DNA of 46,040 nt, from the NCBI GenBank assembly GCA_015233365.1, contig JADFXU010000020.1:1-46040 (forward strand). Reading direction: 5' to 3'. Numbering within the stretch: position 1 is the stretch's first letter; every line of letters starts with the position of its first letter. The notes beneath the pieces are model-generated. The model was given only the letters and a program-made list of their open reading frames with translations, ran no database searches and was not told the DNA's origin. The translations under genes were made by a program, and so were the position numbers. This DNA comes from Nitrospirota bacterium. Its GTDB lineage: Bacteria > Nitrospirota > Thermodesulfovibrionia > Thermodesulfovibrionales > Dissulfurispiraceae. Below, piece after piece: positions 15,365-23,359 of the stretch.

Positions 15365-16518
15365 AACGATATCTCACTCACCGAATCAAGCACTCTTTTA
15401 CGCACTTCATGAGCGGATTCCGAAGGAATAAGAACAGTTCCATTGTCAAGGACAGGTATCAGGACATCTTCAAACATATCTCCGCAGGCGCAATAGCCGA
15501 TACTCCCGGTAAGGGGCACTGTCTTTCGGGCGGCACATGCAGGGCACCGCAGCACCCTCTTGCTTCCCGACCATTTGCCTCTCTTTGCAACAGGCTTTCC
15601 GTCAATTTCCATTATGTCCATTGCATAGTCAACAGTCGCCGCGCTGCTTATCGAGGTACCGATGCCATAGCCGTCGACAAGGGGGTTAAGTACAGGCACA
15701 TCCTCTTCCTTGATGCCTCCGCTCACATAAAACTTTATATGTCCGTAGCCCCTGGTGTCGAGTTCCCATCTGCATTCTTCAAGTATGCGGTAAAAATTGC
15801 CTCTCCTCGAGGACGGCGTATCGAACCGTACCGCAAACAATTTGTCTCCCATTGCCTGAGCCACATTCAGACACTCGAATTTTTCATCCAGAAAGGTATC
15901 TATTAAAGCGACCCTTTTGAATTTAGGCTCGATGACCTCATCATAGGCTTTTATCGCATCAACGGTGGATCCCATGCAGAGTATCAGAGCATGGGGCATG
16001 GTACCCATAGGGTCCTCACCTATCAGTTCTGCAGCCCTCTGCACAGCAACACCGTCGCACCCTCCTATATAGGCATTTCTCTCAATCATGGGCGCAAGGA
16101 CAGGGTGCATCCTCCTGGCTCCGAAACTGATCACGGCCCGCTCACCCGCCAATTTTTTGAACCTCGCGGCCTTTGTAGCGATACCGGATGCCTGGCATAT
16201 CAGCCCCAGAAGAGCGGTCTCATAAACGCAGATATCCTGATATCTGCCCTCAATTTCCATAACAGGCTCGTAAGAATAAAACACCGACCCTTCCCTCATT
16301 CCCCTTGCCTTCACAGGGAGACGATTCATAAGGAACAACGCTTCCTCCAAACCTGCAAAAACAGCCCAGGGCCATTGTTCGGGCAGGCTTTTGGCAATAA
16401 ACTCAGCTTTAACGACGGGATTAACTCCTTTCTCTTTCAGGATCTTCATCGACCTTTCGAAATAAACATCGGTTATCCTGCCCTGCAGAATGTCATCCGG
16501 CTCTGCTGTGTGAAACAT
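15361..16518 (-). CDS. pncB: Nicotinate phosphoribosyltransferase
   Basis: A 385-residue enzyme that converts nicotinate and PRPP to nicotinate mononucleotide in the Preiss-Handler salvage path. The sequence contains DILQGRITDVYFERS (start of the fold), ISFGARRMHPVLAPMIERNA, ALIDTFLDEKFE, VRFDTPSSRRGNFY and FYVSGGIKEEDV, ending in a four-cysteine segment (CPACAARK and YCACGD) likely to hold zinc. This matches the archaeal-like NAPRTase subgroup. It lies 14 bases after the nicotinamidase gene and overlaps the Crp/Fnr gene by four bases, forming a three-gene operon. Confidence 0.9.
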   Translation of the reverse strand: MFHTAEPDDILQGRITDVYFERSMKILKEKGVNPVVKAEFIAKSLPEQWPWAVFAGLEEALFLMNRLPVKARGMREGSVFYSYEPVMEIEGRYQDICVYETALLGLICQASGIATKAARFKKLAGERAVISFGARRMHPVLAPMIERNAYIGGCDGVAVQRAAELIGEDPMGTMPHALILCMGSTVDAIKAYDEVIEPKFKRVALIDTFLDEKFECLNVAQAMGDKLFAVRFDTPSSRRGNFYRILEECRWELDTRGYGHIKFYVSGGIKEEDVPVLNPLVDGYGIGTSISSAATVDYAMDIMEIDGKPVAKRGKWSGSKRVLRCPACAARKTVPLTGSIGYCACGDMFEDVLIPVLDNGTVLIPSESAHEVRKRVLDSVSEISL

Positions 16519-16532
16519 TTACCCTTCCCCTT

Positions 16533-17057
16533 TCATACCATTTTAGCTCCCAGCACATTCTTCATTATCCGGAGCGCCGCATCATGGTCTTCCTTATCAA
16601 TGCCCGCAACACCGTCCCCGACAACGGTAACCGTATAGTCTCTCAGAACTGCGTCGTATGCGGTGAACAGTATGCATATATGCGTGACAGTACCTGTAAG
16701 CCTCAGGCTGTCGACTCCCAAATCCCTTAAAATATCGTCCAGTCTTGTCTGATAAAAACCGGCGTAGGAGGTCTTTTCGACGATAATATCCCCCGGCCCC
16801 GGTTTCAGTTCATCTACTACCCGGCCGCCTGCCGTCCCCTTCACTGCGTGAGCAGGCCAGCCGAACCTTGAAAATTCCTTGTCCTCAGCGGCATGGGCAT
16901 CGCACACGTAAATAACAGGGTTGCCTTCCCGCCGCGCCCGTTGAATTTCACGCTTAATCGCAGGGATTGCCCTCCGCGTCTCCGGCACCTCAAGCGGGGC
17001 GCCGGGAAGGACAAAGTCGTTGAGCATGTCCATTATAAGCAAAGCCTCTTTAGGCAT
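16533..17057 (-). CDS. pncA: Nicotinamidase / isochorismatase-family hydrolase
   Basis: About 174 residues of the cysteine hydrolase fold. The catalytic triad is readable as Asp10 (LLIMDMLNDF), Lys95 (VEKTSYAGF) and Cys128 (GTVTHICILFTAYDAV). Metal-binding residues expected in nicotinamidase are also present (CDAH, and His in GWPAHAVKGT). The product, nicotinate, is the substrate of the next gene, which makes nicotinamidase far likelier than a generic isochorismatase. The start is at ATG 17057 with GGAGGTGG upstream; the open frame extends to 17114 but without such a site. Confidence 0.85.
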   Translation of the reverse strand: MPKEALLIMDMLNDFVLPGAPLEVPETRRAIPAIKREIQRARREGNPVIYVCDAHAAEDKEFSRFGWPAHAVKGTAGGRVVDELKPGPGDIIVEKTSYAGFYQTRLDDILRDLGVDSLRLTGTVTHICILFTAYDAVLRDYTVTVVGDGVAGIDKEDHDAALRIMKNVLGAKMV

Positions 17058-17124
17058 AATCCACCTCCCCACAGCCCTTCCCATCATAATAATACACCCG
17101 GCGGTCAAATACAATCATCATAAG

Positions 17125-17287
17125 GAAGGGGTCGGCAGGGGCGAGCACTGGTTCCCAAAAAATCTTTGATTTTTGGGGAACGCGAAGCCGAGCCCCAGCC
17201 GGGAATGGGTATGAATCGAGCAATTGTGATAAGTGGCACTGGTAAGAAGTAGTTTCAGCGCGTCGAAAAACGAGTGCTCCCCTTCTC
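17125..17287. repeat. Diverged copy (B) of the terminal inverted-repeat element
   Basis: Copy B shares, in order and on the same strand, many blocks with copy A at 1082-1288: GGGGAAC, GAGCCCCA, GGGTATGAAT, GATAAG, AAGTAGTTTCAG, CGTCGAAAAAC and GCTCCCCTTCTC. Its own outer arms are imperfect. Inside it, a palindrome has arms at 17151-17164 and 17168-17181 with one mismatch. Like copy A it sits immediately upstream of a promoter. Confidence 0.75.
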
Positions 17288-17308
17288 CCGTCCTCCTTAT
17301 TGATTTTT

Positions 17309-17322
17309 TTGATTTAAGTCAA
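17309..17322 (+). promoter_or_regulatory. FNR/HcpR-type operator
   Basis: TTGATTTAAGTCAA at 17309-17322 fits the TTGAY-N4-RTCAA consensus. Its centre (17315.5) is 41.5 bases before the start of transcription expected from the -10 TACAAT at 17345-17350 (start near 17357). That is the class II activator position. It controls the iron-sulfur protein gene at 17401. Confidence 0.7.
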
Positions 17323-17344
17323 TGCATGCCTTATTGCCTCCGGT

Positions 17345-17350
17345 TACAAT
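17345..17350 (+). promoter_or_regulatory. -10 element of the Crp/Fnr-dependent promoter
   Basis: TACAAT, five of six matches to the consensus, about 30 bases after the centre of the operator. No -35 is needed in the class II arrangement. The leader to the ATG is about 44 bases and carries GGGGAGG. Confidence 0.6.
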
Positions 17351-17400
17351 AAAAACAGAGAAAATGAAATATAATTAAATAGACGGGGAGGAAAAACACA

Positions 17401-18159
17401 ATGAAAACGATGAGAAAAATCATTGAAATTAACGAGGACCTTTGCAACGGCTGCGGTGAGTGTGTCACCTCATGCGCCGAGGGCGCACTTAAGGTAATAG
17501 ACGGCAAGGCACGCCTGGTTTCGGAAATATATTGCGACGGCCTGGGCGCTTGTCTCGGGTGCCCGCAGGGGGCCTTAAAAATAACCGAGCGCGAAGCAGC
17601 GCCATTCGATGAACATGCAACGGAACAGTACCTTAAAGAAAAGGGGAAAGGCGCAAAACAGGAGACCGCCGATAGATACAGCGGTTGCCCGTCAAGCCGG
17701 ATCCAGATGTTCGGCGGTTCACCCTGCAGTGAGGCAAACAGGCCCGTTGACCACGCAGACCAAATCAGATCGACTTCAGCGCTGTCGCACTGGCCTGTGC
17801 AGATAAGACTGGTGCCCCCGACAGCTCCTTTTCTGAAGGGCGCTGACCTGCTGGTTGCCGCGGACTGCACTCCAGTCGCTTACCCGGATTTCCATGGCGA
17901 GCTGCTGAAAGACAAAGTGATCATGCTGGGATGTCCCAAGTTCGATGACGCAGACGCATATATACAAAAATTCGCGGATATCTTCAGGACAGCCGACATC
18001 AGGAGCGTAACCGTTGTTGTTATGGAAGTCCCCTGCTGTTCAAAACTGCCGATTATTGTTCAACGGGGCATGGCAATTGCAGGCAAGCATATACCTGCTG
18101 AAGAGGTAGTCATCAGTACGCGCGGCTACGTGCTTGGCCGCAAGGAAGTTGCAGTGTAG
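17401..18159 (+). CDS. 4Fe-4S iron-sulfur (ferredoxin-like) protein
   Basis: A 252-residue protein. The N-terminal ferredoxin domain has one classic cluster motif (CNGCGECVTSC, residues about 15-25) and a second cysteine set (CDGLGACLGCP). A longer C-terminal domain follows with further cysteines (AADCTPVAY, LGCPKFDDADAY, VPCCSKLP). The overall plan matches the ferredoxin-like proteins found beside hcp or under HcpR/FNR control in anaerobes; its redox partner is unknown. GGGGAGG precedes the ATG. The FNR/HcpR-like box at 17309 points to induction by low oxygen or nitrosative stress, an inference. The next gene follows within 45 bases. Confidence 0.85.
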   Translation: MKTMRKIIEINEDLCNGCGECVTSCAEGALKVIDGKARLVSEIYCDGLGACLGCPQGALKITEREAAPFDEHATEQYLKEKGKGAKQETADRYSGCPSSRIQMFGGSPCSEANRPVDHADQIRSTSALSHWPVQIRLVPPTAPFLKGADLLVAADCTPVAYPDFHGELLKDKVIMLGCPKFDDADAYIQKFADIFRTADIRSVTVVVMEVPCCSKLPIIVQRGMAIAGKHIPAEEVVISTRGYVLGRKEVAV

Positions 18160-18204
18160 AAAACCTTATATTGCTGAAGGTCGAAATAGGCGGGAGGTAT
18201 GGAG

Positions 18205-18909
18205 ATGGAACTTAGTGCAGGGACACGAATCGACGACTTGCTGAATAAGTATCCTTTTCTGATGGATTTCTTGATCAAACAGTCCCCAAAATTCAAGCTT
18301 CTGCAAAGCACTGTTATGCGGAAGACAGTCGGTAAAGTGGCAACGCTGGCCCAGGCTGCGTCGATCGGGGACCTCGCTACCGATAAGCTCATCTCTGATA
18401 TTGCTGCGGAAATCAGGGCAAAAACCGGTGAGAAAGTCATGGTCAGGCAGGAAGTCCCCGAATCCGGATCCGCTGCCGAAGAAAAACCTGCTGCCGGAAC
18501 GGACGTGCTGAAATTCAGCACGGGGCATCTGAGCCCCGCGCAGGTCGAATTGATCCTCACCCATCTCCCGGTGGAGATCTCATTTGTCAACGAGCGTGAC
18601 GAGGTAGAGTATTATTCGCAGCTAAAAGAGAAGCTGTTTCCCAGGAGCCCGGGGATTATAGGGAGAAGGGTCCAGGATTGCCATCCTCCCAAAAGTGTTC
18701 CCATGGTGCAAAAAATCCTGGATGAATTCAGGGCGGGCACAAAAAACAGCGCTAATTTCTGGCTGGAGATGAAGGGCAGATTCATTTACGTACGGTACTA
18801 TGCGGTAAGGGATGCATCGGGCGCTTACAGGGGCACTATGGAGGTGGTACAGGATGTTACGGATATCCGGAATTTATCCGGCCAAAAAAAATTGCTGTAT
18901 TGGGACTAA
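18205..18909 (+). CDS. DUF1858 domain protein with C-terminal PAS (DUF438-like) domain
   Basis: About 234 residues. Residues 1-75 form a DUF1858 domain (IDDLLNKYPFLMDFLIKQSP, KTVGKVATLAQAASIG). After a low-complexity linker (ESGSAAEEKPAAGTD), the second half is the PAS-like region usual in DUF438 proteins: LPVEISFVNERDEVEYYSQ, VQDCHPPKSVPMVQKIL, and YYAVRDASGAYRGTMEVVQD. Such proteins are often near iron-sulfur, hemerythrin or NO-related genes and are thought to bind haem or another ligand. The ATG at 18205 has GGGAGG at good spacing; the ATG at 18199 is too close to it. It probably shares the FNR-type promoter with the upstream gene. Confidence 0.85.
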   Translation: MELSAGTRIDDLLNKYPFLMDFLIKQSPKFKLLQSTVMRKTVGKVATLAQAASIGDLATDKLISDIAAEIRAKTGEKVMVRQEVPESGSAAEEKPAAGTDVLKFSTGHLSPAQVELILTHLPVEISFVNERDEVEYYSQLKEKLFPRSPGIIGRRVQDCHPPKSVPMVQKILDEFRAGTKNSANFWLEMKGRFIYVRYYAVRDASGAYRGTMEVVQDVTDIRNLSGQKKLLYWD

Positions 18910-18962
18910 GTACATCTTCCTGTAAAGTATAAAATCATCGATGTCCTGAGTGTCCCAGCTTC

Positions 18963-19268
18963 TTAAACCATCTTGTTTATTGTCTTGAGCATTTTATCGG
19001 CAGTTTGAACCGACTTGACGTTAGCCTCTACGCCAGCCTTATTGATTATCATGTTTACCATCTCTTTTGCCTCGTCAACTCCGTCTGAGTCAGGGTTTTG
19101 ACTCAAAGTCACCTTGACGCCGCCGTTGACAGTCTCGCTCATGTTTGCGTCAGTGGACAAGAAACCCTTGGTATTAATGTTTGCAATGTTATTGGCAGTG
19201 ACCGCCTGTCTGTCACCAAATGCATTCAGCGCAGAGGCAGCGCTGTTGATTGCGTCGCTTATGCCCAT
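18963..19268 (-). CDS. Orphan flagellar basal-body rod-like protein (101 aa)
   Basis: A compact protein joining an N-terminal rod motif (ALNAFGDRQAVTANNIANIN, then TKGF) to the C-terminal helix typical of FlgC/FlgG-type proteins (VNMIINKAGVEANVKSVQTA). The central domains of real rod proteins are missing, and no other flagellar genes are near. Such mini rod proteins occur in several phyla; whether this one enters a flagellum is unknown. GAGGAGG lies about 10 bases before the ATG. It converges with the DUF1858 gene. Confidence 0.8.
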   Translation of the reverse strand: MGISDAINSAASALNAFGDRQAVTANNIANINTKGFLSTDANMSETVNGGVKVTLSQNPDSDGVDEAKEMVNMIINKAGVEANVKSVQTADKMLKTINKMV

Positions 19269-19549
19269 GTCCAGTTCCTCCTCAATGATTTCTTATCCAT
19301 ATGTTAGCACAAAAAATTGGCACTATTGTCATTTTAATGCTCTACAAATGCCGGTTGCATATTCGGAACACGAGCACGTTTTCATTCGGAATCCTTGCAC
19401 AAATTTGATACCATATAAACAGTCGATTGATAGTTTGCGGTAGTATAGATATACTCTTATTAAAGAAGAGGATCGCTTCTTGATTGCAAATAAACGCGCG
19501 AGAGAACCGATAATACTCCAAATGCCAACATGTGCCGAACGAGGGAACA

Positions 19550-20341
19550 ATGGATCTAAGGCTGACAAGTAAGCTTGCCCTGGTTTCCGGCAGTACCGCC
19601 GGGATTGGATACGCGATTGCAGAATCGCTGGCCCGTGAAGGAGCTCATGTTATAGTCAACGGTCGTTCAAAGGATTCTGTTGAGGCTGCGTTGGCTCGAC
19701 TGCGAGAAGAATTTAACTGTAAAATCTTCGGTTTCGTCGGCGATCTGGGGACCGCCGAGGCGGCTTACGAGGTCGCTCGAGAGCACCCCAACGTTGAAAT
19801 ACTGATTAATAATCTGGGCATCTACGAGCCGAAGTCCTTCGAGGATATCTCGGACGATGACTGGCGACGTCTCTTTGAGGTTAACGTTCTGAGCGGAGTG
19901 CGTTTGACACGGCTCTTCCTGCCTGGAATGAAGAGCCGCAACTGGGGACGCATCATCTTTGTTTCAAGTGAAAGCGGTGTCCAGATTCCTGCTGAAATGA
20001 TCCATTACGGAGTGACGAAAACTGCACTTCTTGGGGTTGCTCGCGGATTGGCAGAGGCAGTGGCAGGCACGGGTATCACAGTTAACAGTGTTTTGCCTGG
20101 CCCAACCAAGTCTCGCGGTGTAAGCGATTTTATAGAGGCCCTTGCTAAGACCGAAGGAAAGCCCATCGACGAGATAGAGCGGGAATTCTTCAAAAAAGTT
20201 CGGCCTACTTCGCTCATTAAACGATTTGCAACGTCACAGGAAGTCGCCTCCATGGTGACGTACATTGCCAGCCCGCTATCATCGGCGACTACAGGCGCAC
20301 CCTTACGGGTCGATGGAGGAGTAATAAAAAGTGCGTTTTAG
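19550..20341 (+). CDS. SDR-family oxidoreductase
   Basis: About 263 residues, classical short-chain dehydrogenase. The nucleotide loop is GSTAGIGYAIA, the NNAG motif is NNLGIYEP, and the catalytic residues are Ser (FVSSESG), Tyr and Lys (YGVTK), followed by NSVLPGPTKS. The basic residue in NGRSKD after strand 2 suggests NADPH. The substrate cannot be inferred. The ATG at 19550 has GAGGGA upstream; the frame is open to 19532. The gene stands alone between intergenic stretches of about 250-280 bases and has no functional link to its neighbours, so acquisition by transfer is possible. Confidence 0.88.
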   Translation: MDLRLTSKLALVSGSTAGIGYAIAESLAREGAHVIVNGRSKDSVEAALARLREEFNCKIFGFVGDLGTAEAAYEVAREHPNVEILINNLGIYEPKSFEDISDDDWRRLFEVNVLSGVRLTRLFLPGMKSRNWGRIIFVSSESGVQIPAEMIHYGVTKTALLGVARGLAEAVAGTGITVNSVLPGPTKSRGVSDFIEALAKTEGKPIDEIEREFFKKVRPTSLIKRFATSQEVASMVTYIASPLSSATTGAPLRVDGGVIKSAF

Positions 20342-20350
20342 AACCCTGGA

Positions 20351-20372
20351 CCTCTATCCTGAAAACTGTTCC
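20351..20372 (+). repeat. 22-bp dispersed repeat, copy 2
   Basis: It matches 9684-9705 with 2 mismatches. It begins 10 bases after the SDR stop codon. The 256-base stretch 20342-20597 also holds a short inverted pair around 20419-20436 (CCGGTT/AACCGG) and otherwise nothing recognisable. It may include decayed mobile-element sequence. Confidence 0.5.
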
Positions 20373-20597
20373 ACTTGTAATTCAATGGGCAGAATACTTA
20401 ATTTTGGAGAAATTCCGGTTCAAAACCGGCAAAGAATTAGGTAATGTGTCCCCGGAATTCGTACGAAGGATTCCGAATAGACAGCCACCCACCTGAGCAC
20501 CTGAGGGGTCATATCATGCTGATGCCTTACTTTTGACAAAGATTTTCGCAATCTCGGACTGATTGTTAATCCATAAGTGTGTTGCCCCCTAAAAGCG

Positions 20598-21026
20598 TTA
20601 CCGCCGCGCCTGGAAAAAACTCTTCAGCAAAAGGGAGCATTCTTCCTCTTTTACCCCTGAAACAATCTCGACCCGGTGATTCAACCGCTTGTCGGACAAA
20701 AGGTTGTAAAGACTTTCAACCCCTCCCCCCTTGCTGTCCCTGCAGCCGAAGACCAGCCTGCCCAGTCGGGCATTTACCATCGCGCCCGCGCACATAACAC
20801 ACGGCTCTTTTGTTACATATAACGTCGCATTGCAAAGACGCCAATTCCGTATTTTGCGGGCCCCGGCCTTCAACGCAAGGAGTTCAGCATGGGCGGTAGG
20901 ATCAAAAGCAGATTCTCTTTTATTAAAAGACCTGGCAATTATTTCGTTATTTATAACGAGTACGGCACCTACGGGGACCTCATTCTTTCTGAAAGCTTTC
21001 TCCGCCTCTTTGAGGGCGAAGCTCAT
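20598..21026 (-). CDS. tadA: tRNA adenosine(34) deaminase
   Basis: About 142 residues. The zinc and catalytic motifs are HAE (PTAHAELLAL) and PCxxC (EPCVMCAGAMV), with VPVGAVLV and FGCRDSKGGG as in TadA. It deaminates A34 to inosine in tRNA-Arg(ACG). The start is at ATG 21026, which overlaps the hypB stop as ATGA; a GTG at 21056 in the same frame is less likely. It is the last gene of the minus-strand string that begins near 24927. Confidence 0.93.
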   Translation of the reverse strand: MSFALKEAEKAFRKNEVPVGAVLVINNEIIARSFNKRESAFDPTAHAELLALKAGARKIRNWRLCNATLYVTKEPCVMCAGAMVNARLGRLVFGCRDSKGGGVESLYNLLSDKRLNHRVEIVSGVKEEECSLLLKSFFQARR

Positions 21027-21673
21027 GAAGTCAGCGTCTGAAGCCACGCGGTCCACTGTTCAACGCCTTCTCCCGACTTGCACGAGAGTTCGAATATCCT
21101 GATTGATGGATTCAGTGACAGGGCATCCCTCTTTATTTTTTCAACATCAACCTCGAGGTACGGCTTCAGGTCCATTTTGTTGATAATCAGGGCCGCCGAC
21201 TCCTGGAACATCAGAGGATACTTCAGGGGCTTGTCATGTCCCTCAGCGATGCTGAGGATCATCACCTTTATGTCCTCTCCTACCTTGAACTCAGCGGGAC
21301 AGACGAGATTGCCAACATTCTCGATAAAAAGGATATCGAGACCGCTGAGGGGCAGGTCGCCAAGGACTTCGTAAATCATGTTGGCATCCAGATGGCATGC
21401 CCCGCCGGTGTTTATCTGAACAACCGGGACACCGAGACGATCGATCCTGATCGCATCATCCGTGCCCGCCACGTCCCCTTCTATCACACCGACTTTCAGG
21501 GAGTTCTTAAGGGCTGTGATAGTGGTTTCGAGAAGTGATGTCTTTCCTGCTCCCGGGGAACTCATAAGATTGATTACGTAAACGCCGGCATCGGAAAATA
21601 TTTTTCTGTTGTCCCGGGCAATTCTTTCATTGGCATCCAAGATCTTTGAAGCGACTTTCAGTTTCATTATCAT
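21023..21673 (-). CDS. hypB: Hydrogenase nickel incorporation GTPase HypB
   Basis: A 216-residue SIMIBI GTPase. The P-loop is SSPGAGKTSLLE, the metal site is NTGGACHLDA, the next segment is FIENVGNLVCPAEF, and the guanine motif is INKMD. It delivers nickel to hydrogenase precursors together with HypA. There is no N-terminal histidine-rich stretch, so storage of nickel is unlikely. Start and stop both overlap neighbours by four bases. No hydrogenase or other hyp genes lie in this window. Confidence 0.95.
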   Translation of the reverse strand: MIMKLKVASKILDANERIARDNRKIFSDAGVYVINLMSSPGAGKTSLLETTITALKNSLKVGVIEGDVAGTDDAIRIDRLGVPVVQINTGGACHLDANMIYEVLGDLPLSGLDILFIENVGNLVCPAEFKVGEDIKVMILSIAEGHDKPLKYPLMFQESAALIINKMDLKPYLEVDVEKIKRDALSLNPSIRIFELSCKSGEGVEQWTAWLQTLTS

Positions 21674-22014
21674 TCTACCTCTAACTCTTTTATATCAAGC
21701 TCACGACCCTCATGTAACGTATAAGCGCTGCTGCCGCATTGGGGACAGCAAAGCACATAACTTTCAGGCGCTGTAAAATCGGCGTTACACGCACTGCAGT
21801 GGCCGGCAACCGGCACCTCCTCAATCGTAAGCGTGGCACCCTCGGCAATTGTTTCAGCCTTCAGCGCATCAAAAGCAAAAAGCAAGGCCTCTGGCATCAC
21901 TCCAGAGGCCTTGCCGATACAAACTTTAACATTGAGTATTATGCGGCATCCGTTCTTTTTGCATTCATCGACAGCAATTTTCAGAAGGCTGTCGGCTATG
22001 GAGACTTCATGCAT
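21670..22014 (-). CDS. hypA: Hydrogenase nickel chaperone HypA
   Basis: About 114 residues. It starts MHEVSIADSLLKIAVDE, and His2 is the conserved nickel ligand, so the start must be ATG 22014 although the frame is open to 22071. The zinc site is two CxxC pairs (CSAC and CPQC). It works with HypB to load nickel. Its ATG lies inside the end of the upstream YtxH gene, so translation is coupled to that gene. Confidence 0.94.
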   Translation of the reverse strand: MHEVSIADSLLKIAVDECKKNGCRIILNVKVCIGKASGVMPEALLFAFDALKAETIAEGATLTIEEVPVAGHCSACNADFTAPESYVLCCPQCGSSAYTLHEGRELDIKELEVE

Positions 22015-22315
22015 TCTTTTCTTGGGTTTCTTTCTCGTAAGCCTCTTTACCGGCTTCAAACGCCGCCGCAATTAAAGACTTCTTCTCGTCGACAAAGCTC
22101 TTGCCTTTCTCAACTGTAGTCGTAACTTTATCTTTTGCATCGGCCAGATACTGCTCCGCCCTTTCCTTCACATCGTCCGCAATGTCCAGTATTTTCTTGC
22201 GCGTTTCAGGACCTGACTGAGGGGCAAGGAGCAGGGCGAGACCGGCCCCTACCATGCCGCCCAGCAAAAATGACAGCAAAACGGAACCTGAACTGAAACC
22301 TTCCTCATCGTTCAT
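22007..22315 (-). CDS. YtxH-domain small membrane protein
   Basis: A 102-residue protein: an N-terminal glycine-rich membrane helix (LLSFLLGGMVGAGLALLLAP) followed by QSGPETRKKI, the hallmark of the YtxH/gas-vesicle-like stress family, then a charged amphipathic helix. Such proteins are linked to envelope stress; the biochemical role is unknown. It overlaps both the DUF948-like gene (by about 11 bases) and hypA. Confidence 0.85.
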   Translation of the reverse strand: MNDEEGFSSGSVLLSFLLGGMVGAGLALLLAPQSGPETRKKILDIADDVKERAEQYLADAKDKVTTTVEKGKSFVDEKKSLIAAAFEAGKEAYEKETQEKNA

Positions 22316-22730
22316 GGTGCGACCTCCTTTCTTTCATTTGGTTTATTAATACCCCGAGCGCCGTCTTCATCCCGGCCTTTACGCCGCAAGCCTTTAATGA
22401 CAACCCTTCAGCGAGGCCGTTGAGAATAATGCTCAGCGCTTTCAGATTGATCAATACATCACTGCCGGCTTCCGCAACGTTCCGGGCGGCACAAGTCACC
22501 GCTCCGGCATCGTCGGCAATTCTGCCCATGGATCTGACAAGTTTCTCCGTTTCCCCGAGAAGAGGATCCAGGCGCTTCTCGTAGTAACTTATAGCGTGAC
22601 TGATAAGTGCCGACATCTTTTTCATCTCAACTAAAGCGAAGATGAGCAGGGCAATTGAAGTAAGAATTCCAAGCACGAGTACAAGCAAAATAACACCCAT
22701 CATCATTGTCAACCACGTATGGTCCACCAT
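22305..22730 (-). CDS. DUF948-like membrane protein
   Basis: About 141 residues with one N-terminal helix (LVLVLGILTSIALLIFALVE) and a long amphipathic helical region (SALISHAISYYEKRLDPLL and VRSMGRIADDAGAV). The layout and its pairing with YtxH fit DUF948 proteins, which often precede YtxH genes. Function unknown. ATG 22730 has GGAGGAG at about 5 bases; an upstream in-frame start at 22760 lacks this. Confidence 0.7.
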   Translation of the reverse strand: MVDHTWLTMMMGVILLVLVLGILTSIALLIFALVEMKKMSALISHAISYYEKRLDPLLGETEKLVRSMGRIADDAGAVTCAARNVAEAGSDVLINLKALSIILNGLAEGLSLKACGVKAGMKTALGVLINQMKERRSHHER

Positions 22731-22786
22731 CAACTCTCCTCCTTTGCATAAGTATACCACAAAGCCGTGTTGGGCGCTGGTAAGCG

Positions 22787-23359
22787 CTAAACGCTATAAT
22801 GCGTTTTCCTGTAAACGTGTACCACTCTCTGGAGAACGGTAATATGGCCGAGCAAAAAAAGGACGATAACAATCATAAAAAGCGTTCCTGTCATGCAACC
22901 AAACGCCAAAAGCACTATTCGTTCAGGCCTCTCTATCAAACCCACATTGCAAGCGATACCAAGGCCTTCAGCACGAGCCCTTACATAACTCACCAGAAAA
23001 GCCCCGACAAGGCCGCCGATAGCAAACAAGGCTCCGATCAAATCATTTCCCCTGAAGAGAAGCAGCATAACGGCGAGGAAAAGAGCGGCATCCGCGTAAC
23101 GGTCAAGTGTGGAATCGAACAGTGCTCCGAATTTGGTGTCTTTTCCATTAGCGCGCGCAACCACGCCGTCAAGGAGGTCGAACGCGCCGCCGACCAGTAT
23201 CATAAAGCCGCCGGCTTCCGTGTGAAAAGGGATAAGCATTGCGGCCGTAACAGTAAGTGCAAAACCGGTCAAACTTAAGACGTTCGGACTGATCGTTATG
23301 TGTCTGGCTATCGGCGAAAGCGGTTTATCCAGGAAATGTCCGAGTTTCGCACTGATCAA
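22787..23359 (-). CDS. CDP-alcohol phosphatidyltransferase (probable phosphatidylinositol-phosphate synthase)
   Basis: A 190-residue membrane enzyme with the full CDP-OH-P-transf motif: D-L-L-D-G-V-V-A-R, then G, D and D in FGALFDSTLDRYAD. It transfers a phosphatidyl group from CDP-diacylglycerol to an alcohol. The gene directly upstream, ending one base before this one starts, makes inositol phosphate, so inositol phosphate is the likeliest acceptor. Phosphatidylglycerol-phosphate synthase is the main alternative, but the context argues against it. Confidence 0.85.
   Translation of the reverse strand: MISAKLGHFLDKPLSPIARHITISPNVLSLTGFALTVTAAMLIPFHTEAGGFMILVGGAFDLLDGVVARANGKDTKFGALFDSTLDRYADAALFLAVMLLLFRGNDLIGALFAIGGLVGAFLVSYVRARAEGLGIACNVGLIERPERIVLLAFGCMTGTLFMIVIVLFLLGHITVLQRVVHVYRKTHYSV

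Noticed and set aside
18910..18962. Inverted repeat between the DUF1858 and rod-like genes as a terminator
   Set aside because: TGGGAC and GATGTCC/GTCCCA arms pair only partly and there is no T-run, so I did not call a terminator.
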